Source: CAXBCP01 sp963974055
Lineage (GTDB): Bacteria > Pseudomonadota > Alphaproteobacteria > MPNO01 > UBA830
Assembly (NCBI GenBank): GCA_963974055.1
Contig: CAXBCP010000001.1
Coordinates: 214,057 to 278,056, forward strand
Direction: 5' to 3'
DNA: 64,000 nucleotides
Position 1 is the stretch's first letter, and every line of letters begins with the position of its first letter. The notes under the pieces were generated by a model. That model was not told where the DNA came from. It ran no database searches and saw only the letters and a program-made list of their open reading frames with translations. Of this stretch, positions 26,843 to 35,954 are shown piece after piece. The position numbers were made by a program, and so were the translations under genes.

Positions 26843-28465
26843 ATGAGTGAATTATACGTACAAATCCTCGCTTATCTTACGTCTATCTGGCGCAGGCGGT
26901 GGTATGCGCTCGCAATTTCTTGGCTGGTCTGCGGTGCCGGCTGGACAATGGTTGCCGGCCTTCCCGACAAGTATGAATCCCAGGCCCGTGTTTATGTCGA
27001 CATGGATACGATGCTTGGCCCGCTGATGAAGGGCATCGCGGTCCAGGTCAACATGTTCCAGCAGATCGACATCATGCAGCGTACGCTGCTGAGCCGCCCC
27101 AATCTTGAAAAGGTCATTCTGATGACCGACCTCGACCTCAAGATAAAATCGGAAGGCGAGAAAGAAGCGCTGATCGAGAAACTCGCGAATTCGATTTCGA
27201 TTCGCCAGCAGGGTCGCAACCTGTTCCGGGTCGCCTATGACGACCGTGAGCCCGCGATCACAAAGCGCGTCGTTCAGGCGGTGTTGCAGATTTTCGTCGA
27301 GAGTAATCTGGGGTCCAGCCGAAAGGATATGGATTCCACGCGGCGTTTCCTGTCCGACCAGATCAAGGATTACGAACGCCAGCTCGAACTTGCGGAAAAC
27401 AAACTCGCGACCTTCAAACGCAAAAATCTCGGCATGCTCCCCGGCGAGGGAAACTATTATTCGCACATGCAGGCCATGCGGGCGCAGCACAAGCGTACCG
27501 AAGCCCAGATTGCGGAGGCATCGACCGTTCGCGACGAACTGAAGCAGCAACTGACTTCTGTGCCGCAGTTTCTCGAACTCGCGGGCGGCATGCCCGATAT
27601 CGCGCTTGCGTCCTCTGCGGGGGAAGGTCCCGAATCGGATACCCAGATCAGGATCTTCGAGTTGCAGAAGGTCGTCGACAATCTGTTGACGCGCTACACC
27701 GACAAACATCCCGATGTGGCAACCACGATCAAGCGGCTTGAGGTTCTCAAGAAAGAGCTTGCCGACGAACGCAAGGCCGAATTCGGCCCGACCGATCAGG
27801 CGCCCGTCGAACAGGCGGCTGAAGCCGGCAAGAACGTGGTGCCCAATCCGGTCTACGAACAGGTCAAGATACAGCTCGTCCAGCAGGAGGCGGCGATTGC
27901 CGCGTTCAAGCGGCGCGCCGAAAAGGAAGGCGTCGACGTTAAAAAGTGGGAACAGCTGGCCGGCCGCGTGCCGCAGGTCGAGGCCGAGCTTTCCCGGCTC
28001 TCGCGCGATTACGAAATCGTCAAGAGAGGTTACGAGGAATTGCGCCAGCGGCAGGAATCTGCCCGGCTTGCTTCGGACATGGAAACAAAGGCGCAAAAGG
28101 TCCAGTTCCGCATTGTCGATCCGCCCAAGCTTCCGCTTAAGCCCAGCGGTCCCAACCGGCCTCTTTTCATGGCCGTGGTCCTTGTTGCCGGACTCGGCGC
28201 CGGACTGGCATTTGCCTTCCTGCTGGGACAGGTCAATTCGACCTTCCAGACGGTGCAGCGCCTGCGCCTGACCTTCGCTCTGCCGGTGCTGGGTTGTGTG
28301 ACCGCAATTACGTCGGTCGGCGAACGCCGCCGCCGGCGTCGCGAGTTGCTCGGTTTCGGGCTGGTTGCGGCAAGCTTGATCGTTGCTTTCGGTGGGCTCC
28401 TCATGGTTGAAGTTATGGGGGCAAATGGCTTGCTAGCGACCGTCAAGGGGCTTAGCATCGTCTAA
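26843..28465 (+). CDS. Wzz-like chain-length determinant (XrtA system)
   Basis: This is a 540-aa inner-membrane protein. The first membrane helix is at about residues 20-38 (WYALAISWLVCGAGW) and is followed by YESQARVYVDMDTMLGPL. A long periplasmic coiled-coil region lies between. Two C-terminal helices are PLFMAVVLVAGLGAGLAFAFLL and GFGLVAASLIVAFGGLLMVEV; a Pro-rich junction PPKLPLKPSGPNRP precedes them, as in Wzz/PCP proteins. It controls polymer length together with the tyrosine kinase that starts 15 nt later. The kinase domain is a separate gene here, not fused. Confidence 0.92.
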   Translation: MSELYVQILAYLTSIWRRRWYALAISWLVCGAGWTMVAGLPDKYESQARVYVDMDTMLGPLMKGIAVQVNMFQQIDIMQRTLLSRPNLEKVILMTDLDLKIKSEGEKEALIEKLANSISIRQQGRNLFRVAYDDREPAITKRVVQAVLQIFVESNLGSSRKDMDSTRRFLSDQIKDYERQLELAENKLATFKRKNLGMLPGEGNYYSHMQAMRAQHKRTEAQIAEASTVRDELKQQLTSVPQFLELAGGMPDIALASSAGEGPESDTQIRIFELQKVVDNLLTRYTDKHPDVATTIKRLEVLKKELADERKAEFGPTDQAPVEQAAEAGKNVVPNPVYEQVKIQLVQQEAAIAAFKRRAEKEGVDVKKWEQLAGRVPQVEAELSRLSRDYEIVKRGYEELRQRQESARLASDMETKAQKVQFRIVDPPKLPLKPSGPNRPLFMAVVLVAGLGAGLAFAFLLGQVNSTFQTVQRLRLTFALPVLGCVTAITSVGERRRRRRELLGFGLVAASLIVAFGGLLMVEVMGANGLLATVKGLSIV

Positions 28466-28480
28466 CTTCGGGGTAGGCGA

Positions 28481-30319
28481 TTGACCGATAATGATTCACC
28501 GCGTCGCGGGGCGACCGAGGGCGGAAATTCTTCTTCGCCCCCATCTTCGTCTGTTGAAAAAGCGGCCGAACGGATGACCCGTGATCCCGGGGCAGACCGG
28601 AAAACAGGCGTTGGGAACGACTCTCCTCCGCAACGGCAGAACCCGGCGAGCAGCATAGAGCGTTTTCTGGATACGGCTGACGGCGGCGTCGCCGACGAGG
28701 GGCCCTCCGGCCCGGCCCGGTTCCAGGATCCCGGCGCCGACTCGGATGTGCCCGCCCGGAACACCCACATTCCGCAGGACGAGCCCGGACCCGGTTTGGA
28801 TGCCGATTCAGCATGGCGTGGTCCTGCCGCCGCCCCGCCTCCGCCACAGGGGCTTCCGGAGCATGGACAGCCGCCGCAATATGCGCCGCCGCCCGGGGCG
28901 GGAGATTCGTCTTATCCGCAACCCAATCCGGAATCGGTGGAGGGGCCGCCTCCCGGTGCCCGGCCTGACGAGACGCCGCCTGCCGCTCCCGATTACCCCG
29001 AACATGCTCCGGCGCAGTCACCGGTAACGGATCCCGCGGCCGCTGCCGCGGCAGCGATGACCCCCGCCGTAAAACGGAAAGGACTGCTCAGGCGTCGGAG
29101 GAAAGCGACGAAGCCCTGGCATCGCGATCATGCCGCCGACGCGGCTTCAGCGGATGAGGCCGTCGGCAGCGTCCCGCCCGGCGATCCGCGCGATGTGGCA
29201 CGTTCCGGCAACCCTGCCGCTGCTGCCGCTCCGCGCCGTCGTGGGATATTCGGTCTGTTCTGGGCCATGATCCGTTTTCTTCTGATCGGTAAAAAGCGCT
29301 TAAATGCGCCCAGGCCGGCCACACCCCGCGGCACGCCGCGTCTTCCGAAATTGGGGCGGCTCCCGGGGTTGTCGCGGCTCAGGGGCATGGGTATTCCCGT
29401 TTTGGCTCTTGCGGGGCGGGTGCCCGGATTCGGAAAGTTAAGACGATCCGCGGCTTCCGCTGTTTCCGCGGTATCAGACAGCGCGTCCGGAAACCCGCGT
29501 CCCGCGCCCGTCGAAACGGCAATGCAGATCCGGCGAAACGCGGCCGGGTCGCATATTCATCGGCCGCTCGATATGAGCCGGCGCGTTGGCCGGTCGGTCG
29601 AAATCGACCTCGAAAAGATCCAGGCGGCCGGCATGGTCACGCCGTTCGGCGAACGCACGCATATCGCGGAGGAATTCCGCCTTATCAAGCGCCCGCTCCT
29701 GCTGAACGCCTTCGAAAAAGGACCCAACGCCATCCGCAACGGGAATGTCATCATGGTCGCGAGTTCGCGTTCCGGTGAAGGCAAGACGTTCATGGCGGTG
29801 AACCTCGCCATGAGCATTGCTTCTGAACGCGATCTGACGGTTCTGTTGATCGACGCCGACGTTGCGAAACCCGATATTCCGAACGTTCTCGGGTTCGAAG
29901 CCGATCTCGGCCTAGTCGATCTGATTGCCGATGACCGCATCGATATGTCCGATGTGATCATGCGAACCAATATCGAGAATCTCAGCGTGATGCCGGCCGG
30001 CCGGCCACATCACCTCGCGACGGAACTGCTGGCCAGCGAACGGATGGGCAATCTGGTATCGGAGCTTTCCCTCCGGTATCCCGAGCGTGTCGTCATTATG
30101 GATTCCCCGCCCGCATTGCTCAGCAGCGTGGCGGGAGTTTTGGCGCTCAATGTCGGCCAGACGTTGTTCGTCGTCGAGGCCGAGCGGACCTCCCAAACGG
30201 CGGTCGATAGTGCGATAGGTCTTGTTAGTGCTTGCAAAAACATCAACCTCTTGCTCAATAAGAGTCGCCCGCTTGGGGGCGGCGAACGTTTTGGGTCCTA
30301 TCAGAACAGCTACTATTGA
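28481..30319 (+). CDS. XrtA-associated tyrosine autokinase (CpsD/CapB type) with very long Pro-rich N-terminus
   Basis: This is 612 aa from a TTG with GGGGTAGG upstream. The C-terminal ~230 residues are a BY-kinase: a Wzz-interaction-like start (IAEEFRLIKRPLL), Walker A SRSGEGKT near 427, Walker A' LLIDAD near 456 and Walker B VVIMDSPP. It ends FGSYQNSYY, a short tyrosine cluster. The N-terminal ~380 residues are low-complexity Pro/Ala/Gly/Asp sequence with one basic-hydrophobic patch at ~252-270 (GIFGLFWAMIRFLLIG) that could touch the membrane. It partners the chain-length protein. The extension is far longer than usual for the family. Confidence 0.9.
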   Translation: MTDNDSPRRGATEGGNSSSPPSSSVEKAAERMTRDPGADRKTGVGNDSPPQRQNPASSIERFLDTADGGVADEGPSGPARFQDPGADSDVPARNTHIPQDEPGPGLDADSAWRGPAAAPPPPQGLPEHGQPPQYAPPPGAGDSSYPQPNPESVEGPPPGARPDETPPAAPDYPEHAPAQSPVTDPAAAAAAAMTPAVKRKGLLRRRRKATKPWHRDHAADAASADEAVGSVPPGDPRDVARSGNPAAAAAPRRRGIFGLFWAMIRFLLIGKKRLNAPRPATPRGTPRLPKLGRLPGLSRLRGMGIPVLALAGRVPGFGKLRRSAASAVSAVSDSASGNPRPAPVETAMQIRRNAAGSHIHRPLDMSRRVGRSVEIDLEKIQAAGMVTPFGERTHIAEEFRLIKRPLLLNAFEKGPNAIRNGNVIMVASSRSGEGKTFMAVNLAMSIASERDLTVLLIDADVAKPDIPNVLGFEADLGLVDLIADDRIDMSDVIMRTNIENLSVMPAGRPHHLATELLASERMGNLVSELSLRYPERVVIMDSPPALLSSVAGVLALNVGQTLFVVEAERTSQTAVDSAIGLVSACKNINLLLNKSRPLGGGERFGSYQNSYY

Positions 30320-30346
30320 CCCGTAGCGGTTCGGGCGGAGGGTCGG

Positions 30347-31843
30347 TTGGGCGACGACGGCAAGGGATATAACAGAATCGGCACGGTCGCCTGCAGCGCC
30401 GTTGCAGTCCCTGTGCTGTTCGCAGTTTCGCTGTTGCCGACGATTTTTGCGGCGGCGCCGGCCCATGCAGGCGATTGGTCCATATCCCCTGCAATCGGCA
30501 CAACGGGCACCTTTTCCGATAACGCAAATGGCGCGACGGACAGGGAAGACCGGAATTCGGATCAGCTATTTACCGTTTCGCCGGCAATCAATGTCCGGGG
30601 CAGCGGCGGGCGGGTATCGCTGAACCTCGCCTATAGCCATAACCGCTTTTATTCCCGCCAGGATACGGCGCAGGGCTCGTCGACAAACAACCTCAGTGCA
30701 AACGGCCAGGCGGAAATTTGGGAGCGCTCTGCATTCGTGAACGTGACGTCGTCGATCACCCGCCAGGTTGTCGATCCGGCAGAGTCGGTGTCGACAACGG
30801 ATACCGGGTCCGACGCGAACAGGACGACGGTCCGGACGGTGTCGATCCAGCCGTTTTTCCTGCATCATTTCGGCAACTGGCTGGAGACGGAATCGCGGAC
30901 GTCGTTCAATTTCACGCAGAGCGAATCCGATGAGATCACGAATACCGAGTCTCTCGGCGAAACATTTACCGTCAATAGCGGAAACCGGTTCACGCTGTTC
31001 ACGTTCGGCGGTTCGCTGAACCGCCAGAAAGAAATACGTGCAAACGGCGAACCGCGGTCGATTTCGACCACGCTGAATACGAATTACCGGTACCAGGTCA
31101 GCCGCAAGCTGTCGTTGATCAGTTCGGTCGGCTGGGAAACCATCGACGATCCCGCGCTCAGCGAGGAGCCCAACGGCATTATCTGGGAAGTCGGGTTCTC
31201 CGCGCAGCCCAGTTCGCGGTCGTCGCTGGAATTCACGGTCGGCGACCGATTCGAAACCACGACCTACGGGTTGAGCGCAAGCTATCGCCTTTCGGTCCGT
31301 TCCAACGTTTCCGCGTCCTATAACGAATCGATCACGACGTCCCAGGAACAACTGAACGAAGACCTCAGTTTTATCGGTACCGATGCCAATGGGCAGCAGA
31401 TCGACCTGCGGACATTGCAGCCATTCGACGCGTCGGCCAGCGAACTCGGTTTCCAGACGTCCCTTTTCCGCCAGAAGGTTCTGTCGGTCGATTTCAACAC
31501 AACCCGGCGCCGCGGCAGCTATTCGGCGGGATTTAACTGGGAAAGGCGGACGACCGATTCCACGGGTGTCCTCGAAAGGGTGCTGGGGATGAACCTGTCG
31601 GCATCCCGGACGCTGTCTTCACGCCTGTCGACATCGGTTTCGACCGCGCTCCGTTTTATCGACCGCGGCACCCCGGACCAGCGTGAGGATATCACCCACA
31701 GTTTAACTGGTTCCTTGACTTACCGGTTGATGGAAAATACCAATGCTGCGTTAAGTTACGCACGCAGCCAGACAAGATCGACCGAAGGCAGCAATAACTT
31801 TCGGGACAATACGGTTACAATAAACCTTACCCGCAATTTTTGA
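30347..31843 (+). CDS. Outer-membrane beta-barrel protein, XrtA system-associated
   Basis: This is 498 aa from a TTG preceded by GGGCGGAGGG. A signal peptide (VAVPVLFAVSLLPTIFAAAPAHA) is followed by GDWSISPAIGTTGTFSDNANG and then many alternating polar/hydrophobic strands with Ser/Thr/Arg-rich turns. It ends in a strand terminating with Phe (DNTVTINLTRNF), the usual signal for outer-membrane assembly. It fits the conserved PEP-CTERM-associated outer-membrane family. It probably forms the outer-membrane pore or scaffold for the exported polymer. No enzymatic motif is visible. Confidence 0.87.
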   Translation: MGDDGKGYNRIGTVACSAVAVPVLFAVSLLPTIFAAAPAHAGDWSISPAIGTTGTFSDNANGATDREDRNSDQLFTVSPAINVRGSGGRVSLNLAYSHNRFYSRQDTAQGSSTNNLSANGQAEIWERSAFVNVTSSITRQVVDPAESVSTTDTGSDANRTTVRTVSIQPFFLHHFGNWLETESRTSFNFTQSESDEITNTESLGETFTVNSGNRFTLFTFGGSLNRQKEIRANGEPRSISTTLNTNYRYQVSRKLSLISSVGWETIDDPALSEEPNGIIWEVGFSAQPSSRSSLEFTVGDRFETTTYGLSASYRLSVRSNVSASYNESITTSQEQLNEDLSFIGTDANGQQIDLRTLQPFDASASELGFQTSLFRQKVLSVDFNTTRRRGSYSAGFNWERRTTDSTGVLERVLGMNLSASRTLSSRLSTSVSTALRFIDRGTPDQREDITHSLTGSLTYRLMENTNAALSYARSQTRSTEGSNNFRDNTVTINLTRNF

Positions 31844-31853
31844 GCGCCAGTAC

Positions 31854-32789
31854 ATGTACGCATCGCATTACAACCTTCGAGGACGGCCGTTTCAGCTAAG
31901 CCCTGATCACCGGTTCTATTATCCGAGCCGGGGCCACAAAAAAGCGATGGCCTATCTGACCTATGGCATGAACGAGCGCGACGGTTTTATCGTTATCACG
32001 GGCCATGTCGGCGCCGGCAAGACGACGATCGTCGGCCAGCTTCTGAGCCAGATCGACCAGAGCAAATTCGTGTCCGCGAATATTGTCACCACCCAGTTGG
32101 GATCCGACGATACATTGCGCATGGTCGCGCGGGCATTCGGCCTGCCTGCCGAAAGCCGAGACAAGGCGTCGATCCTGAAAGACATTGAGGGGTTTCTTGC
32201 CGCCCGGCGCGGAGAGGGCAAGCACGTCGTGCTGGTTATCGACGAAGTCCAGAACATGCCGCTCGAGGCGATCGAAGAATTGCGGATGCTGTCGAATTTC
32301 CAGATGGACAACCGGCCGCTGGTGCAATGTTTCCTGCTCGGACAACCCGAATTCCGGGAAAAACTGGCCCGCCCCGAGATGGAGCAGATTCGACAGCGCG
32401 TTATTGCGACCTGCCATCTCGAACCCCTCGCCGCCGATGAGACAAAGGGCTATATCGAACATCGCCTGAAGCTGGTCGGCTGGGAAGGCGATCCGGAATT
32501 CACCGACGAGGCGTTCGATCGTATTCACCGGGTGACCAATGGCGTGCCGCGCCGGATCAACTCGCTCTGCGGCCGCCTGCTTTTGTATGGTTCCCTCGAA
32601 AATACGCATGTGATCGACGATGCCGTCGTCCAGGACGTCGCGCGCGAAATCTCTGAAGAAGCCGGAACCGGTTCCGGTTATCGCCCCGCCCCTGCGCCCG
32701 GCGCATTGATAGAGGATTTCGATCCCGATGGCGGAGAATCTCTTGCCGATCTCGACCGCAGGGTTGCCGTTCTTCGCGGCGCCGGTTGA
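31854..32789 (+). CDS. ExeA-like AAA ATPase, XrtA system-associated
   Basis: This 311-aa protein is a general-secretion ExeA-type ATPase. The N-terminus is MYASHYNLRGRPFQLSPDHRFYYPSRGH, Walker A is GHVGAGKTT near residue 50, Walker B is VVLVIDEVQNM, and sensor-like NGVPRRINSLCGRLL lies near 230. It is 10 nt after the barrel gene. Its last codons overlap the deacetylase start by 4 nt. It probably energises a step in assembly of the export machinery. Its exact role in XrtA systems is not established. Confidence 0.9.
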   Translation: MYASHYNLRGRPFQLSPDHRFYYPSRGHKKAMAYLTYGMNERDGFIVITGHVGAGKTTIVGQLLSQIDQSKFVSANIVTTQLGSDDTLRMVARAFGLPAESRDKASILKDIEGFLAARRGEGKHVVLVIDEVQNMPLEAIEELRMLSNFQMDNRPLVQCFLLGQPEFREKLARPEMEQIRQRVIATCHLEPLAADETKGYIEHRLKLVGWEGDPEFTDEAFDRIHRVTNGVPRRINSLCGRLLLYGSLENTHVIDDAVVQDVAREISEEAGTGSGYRPAPAPGALIEDFDPDGGESLADLDRRVAVLRGAG

Positions 32790-33655
32790 GCCGGGCAGGG
32801 AACCGGCAGATAACCTTGGCAGATCGTTCGAACGCCATGACGGTCGACGTGGAAGATTATTTCCAGGTCAGCGCCTTTTCAGCCCGCATTTCGCGTGACG
32901 ACTGGGGAAACCTGCCCTGTCGTGTCGAACAGAACACCAACCGGGTTCTCGACATCTTCGCCGAAGGCGGCGCCAAGGCGACTTTTTTTACACTCGGCTG
33001 GGTGGCGGAGCGCTATCCGCAGTTGATCCGCCGTATCGCGGACGAAGGTCATGAAGTGGCAAGCCATGGAATGGCGCATTTCCGGGTTGGAGACCAGACG
33101 CCTGACCAGTTCCTTGAGGATATCTCCAAAACCCGCAAAATCCTGCAGGATGTAAGTGGCCAGCCCGTCATCGGATACCGGGCGGCCAGTTTCTCGATCG
33201 GTGTGGACACCCTGTGGGCGCATGACGTCCTGGCGGAAGCGGGGTACTCCTACAGCTCCAGCGTTTATCCGGTACGCCACGATCATTACGGGATTCCGGA
33301 TGCGCCGCGGTTTCGGTATGTCCCGAATGCCGGCACGGCGCTCACCGAACTGCCGATGACTACGGTCAAGCTGTTCAACCGGAACCTGCCCTGCTCGGGC
33401 GGCGGTTTTTTCCGGCTGCTGCCCTATGGGTATTTCCGCTGGGCAATCGGCAAGGTGAACCGCGAAGAACAGCAATCGACAATATTTTATTTTCACCCCT
33501 GGGAAATCGATACCGACCAGCCGCGCCAGGACGGCCTCAGCGCGAAAACCCGTTTCCGGCATTATGTGAATATCAGCCGGATGGCACCGCGGCTGCGCAG
33601 GATGCTGAAGGATTTTTCCTGGGACCGTATGGACAGGGTCTTTGACGTCGCCTGA
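32786..33655 (+). CDS. Polysaccharide deacetylase, XrtA system-associated
   Basis: This is 289 aa from a TTG overlapping the ATPase stop; TTG 32816 and ATG 32837 are alternative starts. It has a NodB-type fold with the general-base Asp in AMTVDVEDYFQVSAF, the metal-binding histidines in VASHGMAHFRV, GYRAASFSIG and IFYFHPWEID. The family removes N-acetyl groups from the EPS. No signal peptide is seen, so the location is uncertain. It is followed 5 nt later by the FemAB gene. Confidence 0.9.
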   Translation: MSRAGNRQITLADRSNAMTVDVEDYFQVSAFSARISRDDWGNLPCRVEQNTNRVLDIFAEGGAKATFFTLGWVAERYPQLIRRIADEGHEVASHGMAHFRVGDQTPDQFLEDISKTRKILQDVSGQPVIGYRAASFSIGVDTLWAHDVLAEAGYSYSSSVYPVRHDHYGIPDAPRFRYVPNAGTALTELPMTTVKLFNRNLPCSGGGFFRLLPYGYFRWAIGKVNREEQQSTIFYFHPWEIDTDQPRQDGLSAKTRFRHYVNISRMAPRLRRMLKDFSWDRMDRVFDVA

Positions 33656-33660
33656 AATGC

Positions 33661-34698
33661 ATGAGTGATTCGCTGACCGTCAAGGAACTCGACCCCGCCG
33701 GAATCGCGGCCTGGGATGCGTTCGTCGAGTCCTGTCCCGATGCGACTTTCTATCATCGCGCCGGCTGGAAAGAGGTCATCGAGAAGACGTTCGGCCACCG
33801 GTGCTATTTCCTCCAGGCGGAACGGGACGGAGAGATCAGGGGCGTGCTGCCGCTGGTGCTGGCGAAAAGCCTAATTTTCGGGAAAAGCCTTGTCTCGACC
33901 GGGTTTACCGTCGGCGGCGGTCCCGCGGTGCTCGACCGCGAGGCGCTGGCGGCGCTCGATGACAGGGCGATAGAGATTGCCGAGACCCATAATATCGATG
34001 CCATCGAATATCGCGGGAAGACGCCGCTGCACGACGACTGGGCACACAAGACCGGCCTGTATGCCGGGTTCCGGCGCGAGATCGAAAGCGACGCCGAGAA
34101 GAACATGCTCGCGATCCCGCGCAAGCAGCGGGCGATGGTGCGCAAGGGCATAAAGACCGGGCTGGAAAGCGAAATCGAGACCGATCCCGCCCGGCTCTAC
34201 CATATCTACGCGGTTAGCGTGCGGAACCTCGGCACGCCGGTATACCCGCGTCGCTATTTCGACCATTTGATGCGGGTCTTTGGCGACGTGCTCGACATCG
34301 TGACCATCACCAAGGACGGGCGTGCCGTCGCGAGTGTCCTGAATTTTTACTTCCGCGACGAAGTGCTGCCCTATTACGGCGGCGGGCTGACCGAAGCGCG
34401 TGCCCTGGCGGCGAACGATTTCATGTACTGGGAGGTGATGCGCCGGGCCGGCGAACGCGGGTATCGCTGGTTCGATTTCGGCCGCAGCAAGGAAGGCACC
34501 GGCGCCTATTCCTTCAAGAAAAACTGGGGATTCGAGCCGGAACCGTGGACGTACGAATATTATCTCCGCACCGGCGGGGAAATTCCCGAAATCAATCCGC
34601 TGAATCCCAAATACCGGTATTTCATTGCGGCGTGGAAGAAAATGCCTGTCGGGCTGGCCAAGCGGCTGGGACCGCTGATCGTTCGCGGAATCAGCTGA
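33661..34698 (+). CDS. FemAB-like protein, XrtA/PEP-CTERM system-associated
   Basis: This 345-aa protein has a double-GNAT FemAB pattern: SFYHRAGWKEVIEKTFGHRCYFL-type first domain and IAIPRKQRAMVRKGIKTG, then the second domain with VASVLNFYFRDEVLPYYGGGL, NDFMYWEVMRRAGERGYRWFDFGRSKEGTGAYSFK. Relatives add amino acids to acceptor molecules from aminoacyl-tRNA. Its target in XrtA systems is unknown. It is tightly packed between the deacetylase (5 nt) and the glycosyltransferase (4 nt). Confidence 0.88.
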   Translation: MSDSLTVKELDPAGIAAWDAFVESCPDATFYHRAGWKEVIEKTFGHRCYFLQAERDGEIRGVLPLVLAKSLIFGKSLVSTGFTVGGGPAVLDREALAALDDRAIEIAETHNIDAIEYRGKTPLHDDWAHKTGLYAGFRREIESDAEKNMLAIPRKQRAMVRKGIKTGLESEIETDPARLYHIYAVSVRNLGTPVYPRRYFDHLMRVFGDVLDIVTITKDGRAVASVLNFYFRDEVLPYYGGGLTEARALAANDFMYWEVMRRAGERGYRWFDFGRSKEGTGAYSFKKNWGFEPEPWTYEYYLRTGGEIPEINPLNPKYRYFIAAWKKMPVGLAKRLGPLIVRGIS

Positions 34699-34702
34699 CC
34701 GC

Positions 34703-35941
34703 ATGCAGGATCTTCTCTTCCTTGTGCACCGGATTCCCTTTCCGCCCAATAAAGGCGACAAGATACGGTCGTGGAATATTCTCGAATATCTGGCCGGTCG
34801 GTATCGCGTTCATGTCGGCTGTTTCGTGGACGATCCGCATGACTGGCAGTTTACCGGCCGTATCGAGGATATCGCGGCGTCGACATTCTTCAGAAAACTG
34901 GACCGCCGGCGCGGGCTGGTCCGGTCTTTCGCAAACCTGCTGACCGGCGATCCACTGACCTGCGGGTATTATCGCGATCGCGCGATGGCATGCTGGGTCG
35001 ATGAGACGGTGAAGCAGAACAGGATTTCACGCGTCTTCGTGTATTCGTCGTCCATGGCGCAGTATATTCCCGACAACCCGGCTGCGGACGCGCGCGTTGT
35101 CGTCGATTTCGTCGATATCGATTCCGACAAGTGGCGGCAATATGCCGAACGGAAACCGTGGCCGATGAAACAGGTCTATGCGCGTGAAGCACGGACCCTG
35201 TTCACGGTCGAAAAACGGGTTGCTGCCGCTGCGGATGCGGCTGTGTTCGTGTCGGAAGACGAAGCGGCTCTTTTCAGGACCATGTCGCCTGATACCGCGG
35301 CAAACGTTCATGGAATCGCCAACGGTGTCGATTGTGTGTTTTTCGATCCCGCTTGCGGTTCCGGGTCACCCTATGATCCGGGCCAGACGACCCTCGTCTT
35401 TACAGGGGCGATGGATTACTGGGCGAATGTCGATGCGGTCTGCTGGTTTGCAGATGATGTCTTTCCACGAATCCGCGCTGCCCTTCCGGCGTGTGAATTC
35501 GTAATTGTCGGTGCCAATCCCACGCCCGATGTCGTGAAATTGGGTACCCGGGCCGGGATTACAGTCACCGGGCGCGTCGCCGATGTCCGTCCCTATATCG
35601 TCCATGCGACAATATCGGTCGCCCCGCTTCGGGTGGCGCGTGGTATACAGAACAAAGTACTGGAGGCGATGGCCCTTGAAAAGGCCGTCGTCGCAACGCT
35701 CCAGGCCATGGAAGGCATCGATGCGACGGATGGCGAAGAAGTCTTCGTCGCCGAAGATGCAGCCGAATTTGCTGACACCGTGCTGTCGCTGGCGGCGGCG
35801 TCAGATCGACATATTGCCGGTGGTCGCGCGCGGCGGCGTGTGCTCGAATCCTATGGCTGGTTAACCAGTCTTCAGAAATTCGAGAGTATTTTGGAGGGTA
35901 ACGCGTCGGGTGATAAGCTCTCCGGCGTTTCAGGGAATTAG
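34703..35941 (+). CDS. XrtA-system glycosyltransferase (GT4 type)
   Basis: This 412-aa protein matches the PEP-CTERM-associated sugar transferase type. It begins QDLLFLVHRIPFPPNKGDKIRSWN, continues with VVDFVDIDSDKWRQYAERKPWPMK, and has the C-terminal lobe TTLVFTGAMDYWANVDAVCWF, CEFVIVGANPTPDVVKLG and SVAPLRVARGIQNKVLEAMALEKAVVA with the expected Glu. It belongs to the core operon and ends just before xrtA. Confidence 0.9.
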   Translation: MQDLLFLVHRIPFPPNKGDKIRSWNILEYLAGRYRVHVGCFVDDPHDWQFTGRIEDIAASTFFRKLDRRRGLVRSFANLLTGDPLTCGYYRDRAMACWVDETVKQNRISRVFVYSSSMAQYIPDNPAADARVVVDFVDIDSDKWRQYAERKPWPMKQVYAREARTLFTVEKRVAAAADAAVFVSEDEAALFRTMSPDTAANVHGIANGVDCVFFDPACGSGSPYDPGQTTLVFTGAMDYWANVDAVCWFADDVFPRIRAALPACEFVIVGANPTPDVVKLGTRAGITVTGRVADVRPYIVHATISVAPLRVARGIQNKVLEAMALEKAVVATLQAMEGIDATDGEEVFVAEDAAEFADTVLSLAAASDRHIAGGRARRRVLESYGWLTSLQKFESILEGNASGDKLSGVSGN

Positions 35942-35954
35942 TAGAGTGAGTCAA

